Part shown: piece after piece, positions 1-12,595 of the stretch
Position numbering within the stretch: position 1 is the first letter of the stretch
Layout of the letters: every line of letters begins with the position of its first letter
Assembly (NCBI GenBank): GCA_018340805.1
Contig: JACMZG010000008.1
Location: forward strand, 24,393,257-24,457,256
Length of the DNA stretch: 64,000 bases
Source of the DNA: Microvelia longipes
Lineage: Eukaryota; Arthropoda; Insecta; Hemiptera; Veliidae
Direction of reading: 5' to 3'
Notes under the pieces: model-generated
The model's input: only the letters and a program-made list of their open reading frames with translations
Databases searched by the model: none
Told to the model about the DNA's origin: nothing
Program-made: the position numbers and the translations under genes

Positions 1-1315
1 TTTTGAATTGCATCGACAGTAAATAACCACTTGACGAAAACACAACTAAGAAAAGAAAGACATAATGTAAGTATAAAGTTGCAGAGCTAACTGGACGGCT
101 GAGACGGGATAAGACAATCCCAGCTAGCAGCTAGCGAGGACACGGGTGTTCGACATCCCCAATACATTGTGGGCGAAGTTGCTCCCTTGCACAACACAAC
201 ACCTGACTAAAACCGCTTACTAGACGTTGCGGAGCCCATTCACTACCAATACAACTGTTGATTTATCTTCCTACTTAAATAGTTTAAGTACCTATCCGAT
301 AAGAAAAATCAATTCAATCTCCAGTAATTCAAAATTTTAATGATTGAATTCTTAAATTAAATAGATAGGGTTTGAAAACCCAACACAACAAAATCGTTAC
401 ATAACATAAATCAGTCGAATACTTCGATAAAATAAAAGTTGAAATAATCTACACTTTTATTTATACTGAATTATTAGTTTAAACTAAATTTATATTCCGC
501 TTATAAGTATAATAAGTAACCTATAATTATTAACCAAAAATAGTTAATGGAATTGAAAAACGTCACTAATATGTTTTATGTCTTTTAGACCATGTCCCAT
601 AAAAGGACATCAGACATATCTGCACCATTCGAATTAATAATTACATAATGCATCAGAATCCTTAATAACTTTACCTTTAAAATTAAATACCTCGTATACT
701 CGTATCAAGTTTTAATTTTAATTTCTAGGTACGAATTAATATAGCTTTTTAAGAACTTGACTTGATCAACAAAAGCAATCCTCACAGTAACATCTAGCGG
801 AACAAAATTGATCTCGCACCTTCAAATATAAGCTACTAACTTCTTAAACTTCAATTATTAAAAAAATGAGTCAAAAAGTATACTTGTAAGCTTTCATACA
901 TTAATTAAAATAGGCACCAGTAGACAGCACTACGAGATATTTCAGAGAAGTATTATGTACATCAAAAGGTCTTAATCTAAAGAAACAAAGGATTGAAAAT
1001 GGGGTTGACTGCTAAACATGGACGAAGCGTTTCTGTGCCACCACATTATAAATAAACCAATAGTAAAATCAGTGGCGGACTGAGTCAAAAAGCTCGAAGG
1101 AAGGTTTGGACTAAAAGACACACCAACTAAAGAGACTAATACTTGACTAATAGCCAAACCAACATATCAAGAGGCCCAATGGGGGGCCTATAATCTTCTC
1201 AGAGGATCTACTTAACTAGAGTAGTATTAGTGATTATAGCAGCTAATGTAATTATATTTAATAAAATTAAATAATATAAATAATAAATCAAATGATATTT
1301 TTTATTTAAATAAAT
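1..1315. other. Non-coding flank, no gene seen
   Basis: AT-rich DNA without a credible exon on either strand. A stretch near 1060-1120 (GTGGCGGACTGAGTC and what follows) resembles one near 37295-37330, so it is probably repeat-derived. Open frames here are short and lack family motifs or splice context. Confidence 0.5.
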
Positions 1316-3513
1316 AGTACAGTCATTGAAGATGAAAATCGAGCTTACCTCGATTTGCTTGCCTATCAACCGATTTACCTGAAAATTGGAAAATTAGGCT
1401 TATCTTACCCTTACCTTCAAAGGCTGACATTGGCCCGCAGGGTGCTTTTTATTTTAAGGGTGAAAACCCCCCCTTTATCAAAAAATTCAGATTTAGGATT
1501 TTAACTTGTTAAAACCAAAATGTTGTGGACAATTATTATTATTACTTAACTTGATTATTATATACTGAACCATTTTTCAAACCCTTAAATGATTTTACAA
1601 CCCCACAAACGACTTTTAAAAATAATAATACATTAAAAATAATAATAAAAATTACTTTTTTATAACTGAAAATTATTTAAATACAGAACGAATATTGTTT
1701 CACGTTCTCCAACATCATTATGATATGTTTACTCCTTTCAACCCTTAAAAAACTGTACAATTTAAAAACACCTCTATAAAAAAAAAATAAAAAAAAACTT
1801 TGATATGACTGAAAATGATTTAATATCGTTCACATTTTCAAAGAATGAGTAGCATAATGTTTAACTTTTCAACCTTAAAAACAACCCTAAGCTTGAAAAA
1901 TGTTAAACATTTATTTTCATACCATTATATATTACATAAAATATTGTCATACAATTTAATTATATAGCACGTGTAATTTTATATTCTAGTATACATGAAT
2001 TTAAATTGTTCAAGTTTTCAACCCCCAAAAACCATCCCTATTTGCAAAATGTATTTTTAAAAAAAATAATTTTATGCGATTACTTATATTAATCGGTTTT
2101 GAATGAAATAATAAATTTATTATATTTATTTTTAAATGTAACATAAAAATAACTTTAATACAAAAATTAATTGATACAAATTAACAAAATCATAAGTTCA
2201 TTATTCAGGATCGGAGTCGCTGTCGTGATCTTCTTGTCAATTGGAGGTTATTCTCGCAGTTGTTCTCCACAGCATATATTGTTTTACGTATATACGTATA
2301 CATACATACAATTTACGTTTATTTCACTCTGCTCCTAAATTGTTGTGCTCCGAAAATTAAATTTTACCAAATTTTAAAAAAAAGAATTTTGTTTTTTGCC
2401 ATAACTCCTACAATTTTTAAGCTAGCGCAATCTACAAAAATATTTTTGAAGGTAATTAAAAGAGCTACAAATTTGTTATATTAACATATGGTGTTAAATC
2501 CCATCGTTTCAAAATGGCGAAGGGTCAAGGGCTAAAAATAGGTTGTCATTGTACTACCCGTGCTCTTTGAACAGTCATATCTCCGTCAATTTTTAACTGA
2601 AAGAAAAAAAATAAAAAACCAAAATTTTTGTTAAAAAAATACCTATATTTTATCTCTACAATTTTTTGCGTTATCTTTCTTTGTTTCTTTGAAATAATCA
2701 AGAAAACGGCATTTTTTTGAAAAATTTGAAATAAAAAAATTCTTTAAATCGTAATTTTTTAGAAAAATTATGCATTCAAAACCGGCTAAACCATATGATC
2801 CTTGATATCATCACATTAAAGTAATCTTCTGACGGGAACGATTAATTTTAATTTGGTGGAATGGTGGCTTACTAAACTCATACATTTTTTGTTTAAAAAT
2901 TTTAATGTCCCTGGTTTTTTATATGACAAATCACCGAATTTGCGTTCAAAAGACTTTAACAGTACATTTTAAAGGCTTTTAAGGCACTATAAAAAACCTT
3001 TCAAGACATATTCGTTAAAATACATCTGTTGCCTGCTAAATGCTTTGAATACTACGAATGATACGGACAAAAAAAAAACCGGATTCTACCTCAATATCTC
3101 GCTTACTATTGCACTTAAATACTTTTGCAAAAGGGGATTGTTTTTTTTATCTACTACAATTTGTTCCTTATAAAATTATCGCTAAAAATGCTTGATTCTT
3201 GAGATATTGCCGAAAAATGTTAAAAACGCGGGAAATTCGGAGTTTTCAATCGCTAATAACACGGAAAGTAATTGCTTTTATGAAAAAACTTCAACTACAT
3301 TATTTCTTTAAATAAGTCAATTGATCGATTTCTAGTGTTATTTGACCGAAAAATTTCACCCTCAAGATGGCGGTGGCAACACCCCCCAGAAAAAAAGCAC
3401 CCTGTGGGTCAATGTCACCTTTCAAGTTAAGGATGAGATAAGACTAATTCCAATTTTCAGTAATTCCATCGATAGGCAAGCAAATCGGAGTATTATACTT
3501 CATTGACTGTACT
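1316..3513. mobile_element. 2.2-kb DNA transposon with ~130-bp terminal inverted repeats
   Basis: The two ends are imperfect inverted copies for about 130 bases. The left end begins AGTACAGTCATTGAAG and the right end finishes CTTCATTGACTGTACT. Further in, both arms share GATTTGCTTGCCTATC and CAGGGTGCTTTTT. The element is flanked on both sides by ATAAAT (1310-1315 and 3514-3519), a candidate 6-bp target duplication, although in such AT-rich DNA a shorter TA duplication cannot be excluded. The interior has no transposase frame. It contains a degenerate repeated block (TTTTCAACCCTTAAAAAC-like, near 1576, 1736, 1867 and 2010). It is a non-autonomous element; I cannot name the superfamily. Confidence 0.75.
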
Positions 3514-3659
3514 ATAAATTAAAATAAGCTAAGTAAATAAAATAAATAAGTAAGTATTAAATAATCTTTTTAAGTTTATTTTTGGCTGAGGGCCCAAGGA
3601 GGCCTGCCGCCCTCACCATCGATGGCTAACCTGCCTCTGCGAAATGTTTTTTTTCCTCT

Positions 3660-4344
3660 TCTGACATCAACTTCCGTATTGCGTTTGCACTAAATCCGAA
3701 ACCGAGATTTCACCCAAATTATCCGTTTAGATGTTTTCTAAACGGCCAAAAGTCCTCTTGAGTAGATTTCACAAAGTTATATGTCTGTACGTGTGAGTGT
3801 GTTATTATGTAGCTCCCATTTGGCCTTACAGAAAGTTGAAACTTTACAAAATCAATCTTCTGGTCTAGTTGTCATGAGGAAAATATTTTGATGACTCAAA
3901 AATGCATACATTTTTATTCATTAGAAATTTAGCTCGCATATAGTCATATAAGACAAACAATGTGCCAAGTTCATCTTATCAGCATTACAAGTCGTTTTAT
4001 CAAAATGACTTGTATACGTTTTTAAAAAAATAGTTCAAATCGGAAAATAATCAAATCGTATGAAATTTGGGACAATAGAAGGGATACTATTGTCGTAACA
4101 CTAAGTTTGGTTTCAATACGGCCAGCAATACACGGTTTTTGTTAGATCATTTTTGTGCCTGGATGGGTGGCTCCTGGGAATACAACGAATGTTTTTCTTG
4201 AATGAGGACGAGAGAAGCGAATCCGAAGACGTACTGCAGTACAAAATTGGCAAGTCGTATATTTCGTGGACGAGCGAAGCGAGTCTGAAGTAGTGAGGAT
4301 GAGTGGTGAATAATAGTTCCCAAGTACCCCGTAACCGATTTTAT
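3660..4344 (+). repeat. Repeat family A, copy 1
   Basis: Diverged copy of an interspersed family seen at least eight times in the window. Shared landmarks in order are: AATTATCCGTTT, a TTTCACAAAGTT block, GTAGCTCCCA, GTTGAAACTTT, then GACGAGCGAAGCGAGTC and a tail like TACCCGTAACCGATTTT. No long reading frame is conserved between copies. It is non-coding mobile DNA of unknown class. Confidence 0.7.
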
Positions 4345-4790
4345 AATCCAATTAAGAATTAAATGCTAAGCTAAGTACTAAGTTTAAGTAGCAAAGATAT
4401 TTAAATAATAAAACATAAATAAACAGCAAGCATAGTCTAAAGCAGATTAGGTTGTAAATCAAAGTGAATTCCCCTGGGGTTGGACTCTCACCCAGACACA
4501 GCTAAGCCATCTTCATTTACATTCTGCTCGGCCTTCCCTTCACATTGTTTTAAATCTTTTATCAATTTTCAAGAATAAGATATTCGCTAAGGCTACAGAC
4601 TGCAGATAATAAAGGAAGCTTGAAATAAGGAAGGCAACATATTGCGGACATTTTATACGTGCTAAAGTTACATGTAAGTATTGATCCAATATCTTGTACG
4701 ATAAAATAAACTATAAAAACTGCAACATCGAAGATTCAATTAAATCTGCTTTAAAGCGATAATGATAAAAAGATTTCAAGAGTTGCAAAC
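4345..4790. other. Intergenic or intronic, no feature
   Basis: AT-rich sequence between a repeat copy and a LINE tail. I see no reading frame, splice-bounded exon or tandem structure. Confidence 0.4.
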
Positions 4791-4839
4791 CGCGTAAGTG
4801 AAGTAGTAGGGTACTGACATTCAAATCAAATCGCTACTG

Positions 4840-5456
4840 AAAGCCTTCTTATTGTGGTACTACATTGAGTTCTAGAGCATGATTGAATGATTGAGTAGTT
4901 ATGGATTGCTGCTATGGGGACATGTCCCCATAGAATACAAAAATATTCTGATTTTACGAAAACGTGCTCTGAGCATTATGGAAGGCTGTCATCAGATGGA
5001 ATATTGACGGAAGCTGTTCGTAAAGTACAAGATAATGACTGTTTCAAATTTGTTTATTTACAATCGTAGTCTATTTAAACGCAATTTAAAATGTTTTGTA
5101 AAAATAATGGTAACCATAAGTATCCTGACAAGATCTAATACCATGTTGGCAATACCGAGACATAGGCTTAAGAAATCGGAGGTGGAACTAAAGTACGACA
5201 TACGGTTAAAATCAGTTGATACACGGAAAATAGTGTTGGAAACCAATAAGGTTGGCCTGATTGAAGTTTAAATCCAGAACTAACCTTATTGGCTCCTCGC
5301 ATTATTTTTCCCACGCTGTCAACTGATTTTAGCCGTGTGTCGTATATAATGTGTTAGGAATAAAGCTTTTAACCATCTGCCAGAGGAAATTAAGATCTTA
5401 AATTTAAAATCACTCGGTAAAGTAGTGAAGAAATTTTTATTAAAAGAAGTGTTTTA
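4840..5456 (+). pseudogene. Non-LTR retrotransposon (LINE) reverse transcriptase C-terminal remnant
   Basis: From about 4901 the plus strand reads YGLLLWGHVPIEYKN, ILILRKRALSIMEGCHQ and, further on, LTRSNTMLAIPRHRL and KKSEVELKYD. This is the usual order at the C-terminal end of Jockey/CR1-like reverse transcriptases: the YGxxLWG motif, then the KRALRIM-like helix, then a tail before the stop. An in-frame TGA follows HQMEY. Near 5194 a small inverted-repeat element interrupts the frame, and the protein resumes at about 5360 with AFNHLPEEIKILNLKSLGKV and ends at TAA near 5455. Most of the 5' part is missing (5'-truncated copy). A CAATAAAGTATTTC tail near 5570 may be the original 3' end. Confidence 0.75.
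5192..5346. mobile_element. Small MITE inserted in the LINE remnant
   Basis: About 155 bases whose ends are inverted copies: TACGACATACGGTTAAAATC on the left, and the complement of TACGACACACGGCTAAAATC on the right. It separates the LINE codons for KYD from those for FNHLPEE. The right half (AACCTTATTGGCTCC, CCCACGCTGTCA) recurs at 41885-42060. There is no coding capacity. Confidence 0.65.
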
Positions 5457-5957
5457 ATTTTGACGTTAAAGAATATTTAAATTTCAACTTTTAAATAGTA
5501 AAGAGTATTTGACAAAACTATTGTAACTCCAGTTACTTGTTAGTCGCTTCATTTCATCTTATCTCATGACAATAAAGTATTTCAATAGAAACTTATAACA
5601 TGCCCTCAATAATTAAAGTATATACATCGAAAACATTTATTTTTGCGATATTCAATTGCCTTGATTAAGTAGATCTGTTATTTGAACATTATGTATGTAT
5701 TGCCTTCCTTTAGAATTAAATGTGAAATGTAAACAAAACTGACAATTGTAATGTTTGACAATGAAATATTAGACATCAAAAATCCCATAATTAATTACTT
5801 CTGAACAATTTTAAAATAATGAAAAAAGGGCGTAACCTAATATTTTTGAACCCTTCCTGGTTAATTCTGGCAACTTCAAAAATTTACTAATTTAAATATT
5901 TTTCTAAAATAAAAAATCCCATTTTTCTTGTATCTTATAAAAAATAAAATAAACAAA

Positions 5958-7277
5958 ATGGAAAAAGTAGAAAGAAGAATGGAAAAAATCGAGAACAATT
6001 CTGTTAAAATTGAAGAAGGAACTCGATTGAGAAGTGGAAGAGTTGCTTTAGGTGAGTTAACAAATGCGCAGGGGAGGGATAGAAGAAAACCTGGACAAGT
6101 GAAAAGAGGAGATGTAGATAGAGGAAAGTGCGTCAAAAGAACCAATTCAACTACAATTGACGAAAACAATAAGAGGTGTAAAGAATCCGCTGTAGTCGAT
6201 ATATATCACAACAGAGCCATGAATAAAACTTCAGTCAACAAGAATGCGGGGATAGCAAATATTAGAGTGCAAAATAGAAATGGAAAGATCAGAACATTGA
6301 ACAATACAGGATCGTCTATCGCCCAAGCAATTCGCCAGCTAGATATAGCCACTCAACTAACTGTCGCACATGAGATAACGATAGAGACTGTAGACTACAA
6401 AGAAAGTAATGCAACAACTATTAACGATAGCATAACTCGTCTAAACGTAAGCAAAAGAAATTCTACGTTTTTTATAAGTCCCCAATACAGCAAAGACATC
6501 TACAAGCATTTGTTATCACTGGAAAAAAAAGCAAAGCTACCTTCGAACCACTTGGAAAGTAAAAAGATAACTGGTAAAATGAGGCAAGTCATAGTCGACT
6601 GGCTGTTTGAAGTGCAAAACCATTTTAGGTTGTGCCAGGAGACATTAGAATTGACAATTACTGTGATGGATCACTGTTTAGCAATGGATACTAACATCGA
6701 TCAGGAAAATGTCCAGTTAGTTTGCCTGGCCGCCATGTTCATTGCTGTGAAGTACGAAGAAATATTTTTATTGGAATTATCAGATTTAAGATATGTCTGT
6801 GATTATTCCTATGAGGAAAAGGAAATTCTTCAAATGGAGCACCATGTTCTTAAAATAATTAACTTTAATCTATCACACCCTTCCAGGACTATCTTTTTAG
6901 GTTTACTTCTTCAGGATACAAAAGAAAACTATTCAGTAGAAAAATTAGCTAAATACTTAATAGATTTATCTCTTCTTGAATACTGTATGTCCAGTATAGA
7001 ATCGTCTAAAGTAGCAGCAGCATCTCTATACATCTCAATCTGTGTAGTTCGAGGTACAGTCACTGTAAGCTTGCCTACTACCTGTGTACACTCACTGCTC
7101 ACTCTGAGAGAACCCATTCTGCTTCTAGTTAAGAAAGCAATAACTTGCAGGGGTCTCAGCAAAGGAGGCATATACAATAAGCATCTTAAAGACAACAAGT
7201 CATCCATTAAAGATTTGGTACAGAGTCAAATGTACTATCAAATGTTAACTCAAATCATTTCAGTATTCAAATTATAA
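5958..7277 (+). CDS. B-type mitotic cyclin, intronless
   Basis: A 439-residue protein. I start at the ATG at 5958 (ACAAAATGG context); the frame is also open upstream from a TTG at 5928, but there is no earlier ATG. Cyclin B binds and activates CDK1 for entry into mitosis and is destroyed through APC/C. Seen in the sequence: a canonical destruction box, RVALGELTN, at residues 28-36; a basic, low-complexity N-terminal half to about residue 170; and a cyclin N-box with MRQVIVDWL starting at residue 208 (family MRAILVDWL). The AAMFIAVKYEE motif ends with KYEE at residues 265-268 and QMEHHVLKIINF follows, which keeps the Lys and Glu known to contact the kinase. The C-box includes LAKYLIDLSLLEY and SSKVAAASLYISICV. 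Length and order fit cyclin B. The single uninterrupted exon, rather than the usual multi-exon gene, suggests a retrocopy or a lineage-specific intron loss. The intact frame argues for function. A possible AATAAA lies near 7460. The choice of B over B3 rests on overall motif similarity. Confidence 0.9.
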   Translation: MEKVERRMEKIENNSVKIEEGTRLRSGRVALGELTNAQGRDRRKPGQVKRGDVDRGKCVKRTNSTTIDENNKRCKESAVVDIYHNRAMNKTSVNKNAGIANIRVQNRNGKIRTLNNTGSSIAQAIRQLDIATQLTVAHEITIETVDYKESNATTINDSITRLNVSKRNSTFFISPQYSKDIYKHLLSLEKKAKLPSNHLESKKITGKMRQVIVDWLFEVQNHFRLCQETLELTITVMDHCLAMDTNIDQENVQLVCLAAMFIAVKYEEIFLLELSDLRYVCDYSYEEKEILQMEHHVLKIINFNLSHPSRTIFLGLLLQDTKENYSVEKLAKYLIDLSLLEYCMSSIESSKVAAASLYISICVVRGTVTVSLPTTCVHSLLTLREPILLLVKKAITCRGLSKGGIYNKHLKDNKSSIKDLVQSQMYYQMLTQIISVFKL

Positions 7278-8466
<1,189 letters not shown>

Positions 8467-8470
8467 ACAT

Positions 8471-9200
8471 TTTTGGCTCAAAAATATAAAAATCACTAAA
8501 ATTGGAATAACTGCGTATGAGCTCTCTAGGATTTACTTTTTGTGTTCTATTTTATTGGCAACACTGAGTTTTAATTTGTATCGTGCTTTTGAACATTAAT
8601 GGTTAATATGTACGTGTTAATTTAAAAATTTTGTATTAAATTCTGTAAAATAATTTATTTATTTAAATATTTTATCATTTACTTAATGAAAAAAAGGAAC
8701 TACAGTAAAGGTAAATCACATGCTTTTTTTAAGTTTTGATAAATATGTAGACAAAAGTTTACAGCCTTAAATATAACTTAAAATTACAATTACTATGATT
8801 ATATTAAAAAACTTTAGGTTAATTATTCTTACATTATCAGTAAAAATAAATATTTGAAGAGAAAAAACTCATCACTGCAAAAATATAAAAAGTTGAGTAA
8901 TTCACACAAATAAAAGTTTAATAGCCGCTCGTTTTAAGTAATTTAAACAAACCTATTATTTAATGATTCACTGAAAACTCTATTGGATGTGACAAAATAT
9001 ATTTTTTACAGAAATTACAAACATTTTATACTAAAAAGTAAAAAGCAAATTTTTTACTGTGCTGTTAAAGTTTTGTCTACATTTACTGCGCCCATAGGAA
9101 AGTTTGAGCCAACTCCCTGGTGTACAAAATTTGAACTACATGTCATGTTTGACAGAAATCGCATTTGTTTCCCTACTTGGTTTATATTATATTACTTTAG
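8471..9200 (+). mobile_element. MITE-like transposon family C, copy 1 (left end lost)
   Basis: Aligns throughout with 14720-15474. Shared words include GGCTCAAAAATA, TTGTATTAAATTCTGT, ATAGCCGCTC (TTAGCCGCTC in copy 2) and TTTCCCTACTTGGTTTATAT. The left inverted end is absent and the TA run sits in its place. The short open frame near 8983 is only this repeat and is not a gene. Confidence 0.75.
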
Positions 9201-9399
9201 TTTTTAATAAGTTTCAGTTTGATCTATTAAGTTTTTGAATTTTAGTGAGTTTTTGACATTTTTGCTGAATCATTATTAAAAAATATAATGACATCATAAA
9301 TATTTTATAATTAATAGGGTTCTTTGTTCTTATCTCCTTACCGTCCTGTGACCCCAATCTCATAAGTTCATTTTTCCTCTGAGAATTAGCTAAAAAATA

Positions 9400-9480
9400 G
9401 GTACAGGGTACCACAAATTTCAAACGGTTTCTCATTTCCAACTTGCTTCACTCATCCTCAGAATATGGAAGTCACCAAAG
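9400..9480 (-). repeat. Repeat family A, end fragment
   Basis: Inverted fragment with GGTACAGGGTACC followed by GCTTCACTCATCCTCAGAAT. This is the complement of the tail and the GACGAGCGAAGCGAG block of family A. Confidence 0.5.
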
Positions 9481-10200
9481 GTATATCGAACTATTGTTCT
9501 CAGACAGTAAAAACATGTTTTATTCTAAGTGGTCACCCATCCAGGTGCTATATTAGCCAACTAACAAATAACTGTAGATATACTAGCTATATTGTAATGA
9601 AACTTAATAAACCTATGTATCACATATAGGGATTAGCAAAGACCAAATTTAAAGTCAATTATATCATTTTTCAATTAATAACATTTTTTTCGTATTACAT
9701 TTAAAAAAACATATGCATGACATTCAATAAAAATTGAACTAATGCTGATAATGAGATGAAACTTGACATAGATAAATTACATGAAATCCTGGTTTCGGGT
9801 TTAACAATAAAAAATATGTAATTTTTAATAATGAAAAAAACACCAAACCCTAAAGTAATTTTATTATGTTGAGTTATCAAAAAAATGAAAATATGAACAA
9901 TGGAGTTAATATGATACAAATAAACCTCTATAGAGAACAATTAGACCTACAAACTTTCGTTTTGCCACTGGCATCCATCCATTGAAATTTTGATTGACTA
10001 TAACTCAGAAAGCCAAAATTGTTTAGTTGAGATTTAGAATATTTGTTGAAAATGACAATACACATTTATGAAATTTGAAACCAAAACCCAACAAAAAAAC
10101 ATGCGTGTAAAAAAGAGACATGTCTAGCGTAAAAATTTGTTTATGCTAGAACATTGAACAAGCCAAGTCGTGTATCCTCATATGCCAAGCTCAACACTGA

Positions 10201-10478
10201 AAGTAATAACTTAAAAAGACAAGTGGAAACATCAATACACCTCAGTGTATTGATTAAATCCAATCTAATAAACCACCCAATCTTTTAACAAAAATGAGCT
10301 GTTTCACTAATTTAAGTCTTAATTGTATTTTTTGTGATAAGAGCACAAACACCCTGAGCACTTCTCACTCATCTTAGCTTTCTGAGCAATTAAACCTCAC
10401 TCTATTTATCAATTAATTTATACTTTGCAATTTATATATGATTTTATTCATATATGATAGATACTCCTTTTTAGTGAA
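10201..10478 (+). repeat. Direct repeat D, copy 1
   Basis: About 278 bases nearly identical to 13135-13399. Both begin AAGTAATAACTTAAAAAGAC and end CTCCTTTTTAGTGA. Copy 1 carries a small extra segment (TATTTTTT). The high identity implies a recent duplication or two recent insertions of one element. Confidence 0.9.
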
Positions 10479-10509
10479 CAAACCACCAAGCCCTCGCTTG
10501 GTGGTTTGT
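10478..10509. repeat. Perfect hairpin, 13-bp stem
   Basis: ACAAACCACCAAG, a loop CCCTCG, then CTTGGTGGTTTGT. It lies exactly where direct repeat D copy 1 ends, so it may be an element end or insertion scar. No RNA gene is implied. Confidence 0.7.
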
Positions 10510-12483
10510 GACTTGGCCATTACGCAGCTTGAGATAGTGTGGTACTAAACATCTTGTATAGAGTGTAGACATACACTATAATAATATATTCAGCCTATTT
10601 AATAAGCTTATTATGCATTTCTGTGAGTGAGTATCAAAATTGCCTAACTTTAAGCCATTATATCCCAACACCAGTAAATGGTAAAGATATGAAATTAGGT
10701 CAACAAGATCTTTTAGTTAATATTAAAATAATATTTTTTAATGTCCTTAATAAAAAGATACAAGGGGGTATTGCCTCGAGATGCTTCCTGTAAAGGATGG
10801 TACACTAGTTACCGCTAGACTTGGCAGGGGCATTGCTGTGCCCCAAGATTTGTATTACTTTTGAAAATAAATGTCAAATTTGTTTTAGTTACCAGTTAAT
10901 ATAAATAATGCATACTGTGATACATGACATTGCACGCAAAAGTTTGTTCACATCTGTCATTTACAAGACATTATGTTACCTTTATAATTCAAATTCATTT
11001 AAAAATAAAACATAATGTTTTTATATAAATGTTTTATATGAACATAATATAAAATTATTTCAGGGTACCTCCATACTTTTCCTCACAACTTTGGACCCCC
11101 TGCACTCGTCCTCAGAATTTAATAATTATTTAATTTCGGTCTTGCTGTGCTCAACCATAGAAACAAGTGATTGTCCAAAATTCAGGGTATTAGGACTTCA
11201 GACTCAATTCGCTTATCATCGGAAAGTCATGATTACCCCTAGCTTAAGGTGGCATTACTTTGGTCTTACCAAACTCAAACTCAGAATTATTAGGTATTCA
11301 AATATCTAGGGTGTGAAAGGTTTAGGGTAATTTAAAGCCTAAAAAAGTAATATGATAGGCATTTAATCAAAATAATATGGGTCATACATTTATATTAAGT
11401 TCACGATAGCATTAATGACCTGTGATCATACTTCGCAGCCTAGTTTTTTTTGGTAAAGTTCTTCATGAGATTATTAGCTCGATATTTAATCAAAATTTTA
11501 TGTGGTAAGAGCAGGGGAGGGGGGGGGTAACTTAAATGAGGAAAACTTTGGATTCGACTATCGCGAGCTACTAAAAATTAGCGCTGCGGCGGACCATTGC
11601 CGACAACTCATGAACTAACCCCAATAGCTTTCCAAAAGTGACCGATTATATTTTTACATTTAAATTTATGAATACCACGGCAGAATTTGGTTATGACAGC
11701 TACATTTATTGTTATTATAAAAAGATTATTTTCTTTATTTATTTTTCACAAAAACGGTTTGCTGTTGTAAATGTTCTGTATTACAAAAATTCAGACCCTA
11801 AAAGTAAAAAGAAGTCTTTTTAAAACTTCCACAGAACGCTACTGATGGCAGGTAAGTGTAAATTTCATTTAATTAATTTATTGATTTAGTCAATTTTATC
11901 AGGTAATAATATTTAATCACATGTGCGCAGCATCTTGCCGATGTAATTAAAATACAGGCTGCATTAAATGCCAAAATCTATCTTCTAGCAAATGTAAACT
12001 TTAGCTACGATTTCATTATTACCTGATTGAATCAGTTAAATTAATAAATTACTTGAATGAAAAAATGGAAATAATACATTTATAAGGATAACACATTTCT
12101 CCATATCATTCTGAGTTATGATGTTTAAAGTCTTATATAAAAAAAATCTCATAGTAATAAACAGTATTAGAGAAAAAATCAAAATAAAAAAATGTCATGA
12201 AAACGCTAAAACGGATAATTATGGTGCAACCTTGGTTTCAGGATTTTTTGGTTGAATTCTACACTTGTCCTTAGACCTACGATAGTAGGAGAGGAAAATT
12301 AGAAAATTAATAATATTTGTTAAATCAAGGCTTCCAAGTATGATAACAGTATAATAACTATCATAACTACCAAGGGAGTGACAGCAAACAAGCTGTATAT
12401 TTGCTTAACAGCAAAAAGCAAACTAACTAATGACTAGTTTTTAGCTTCTTTGGTAGAGTAAGAAAAAAATTAGAGAAACTAAC
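10510..12483. other. Non-coding; part of the navigator gene or its 3' flank
   Basis: The last navigator exon I see ends in mid-codon at 12484, so another exon must lie at lower coordinates. I could not recognise it here. A family A fragment lies near 11080-11110 (CACTCGTCCTCAGAAT). A 17-base segment at about 11834-11850, bounded by CCACAG and GTAAGTG on the plus strand, looks splice-like but has no partner. Confidence 0.4.
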
Positions 12484-12595
12484 CTGTGGGATTGCAGCCT
12501 GTGATAGAGGGCAGCAGCGTCATTCTCTGACATGTAACCATCAGAGATTTCAATCCTATTTGTAACTACTCTCATATCACTATCTGACATATAAC
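12484..12595 (-). CDS. sick: Neuron navigator (sickie-like), most 3' exon seen
   Basis: 112 bases, acceptor TTTCAG and donor CACAG|GTTAGT. It starts with the last two bases of a Gly codon and ends two bases into a codon. It reads GYMSDSDMRVV, then SDGYMSENDAAALYHRLQSH. Paired GYMSDxD / GYMSExx blocks are a hallmark of neuron navigators (the GYMSDGD...GYMTDGG region of NAV2), which precedes the long Ser-rich linker. This is one of the best family anchors in the window. The protein should continue into an exon below 12484. Confidence 0.85.

Noticed and set aside
972..1157. Minus-strand frame with LVSLVGVSFSPNLPSSFLTQ
   Set aside because: Resembles a repeat seen again near 37300; no domain and no splice partner in the navigator chain.
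8983..9207. 74-codon plus-strand frame
   Set aside because: Part of transposon C; the matching stretch of copy 2 carries stops.
10478..10509. Hairpin considered as a terminator or small RNA
   Set aside because: The genome is eukaryotic; the hairpin coincides with the edge of a direct repeat.
11834..11850. Plus-strand 17-base segment between CCACAG and GTAAGTG
   Set aside because: Good splice consensus but no adjoining exon; chance is likely in 64 kb.
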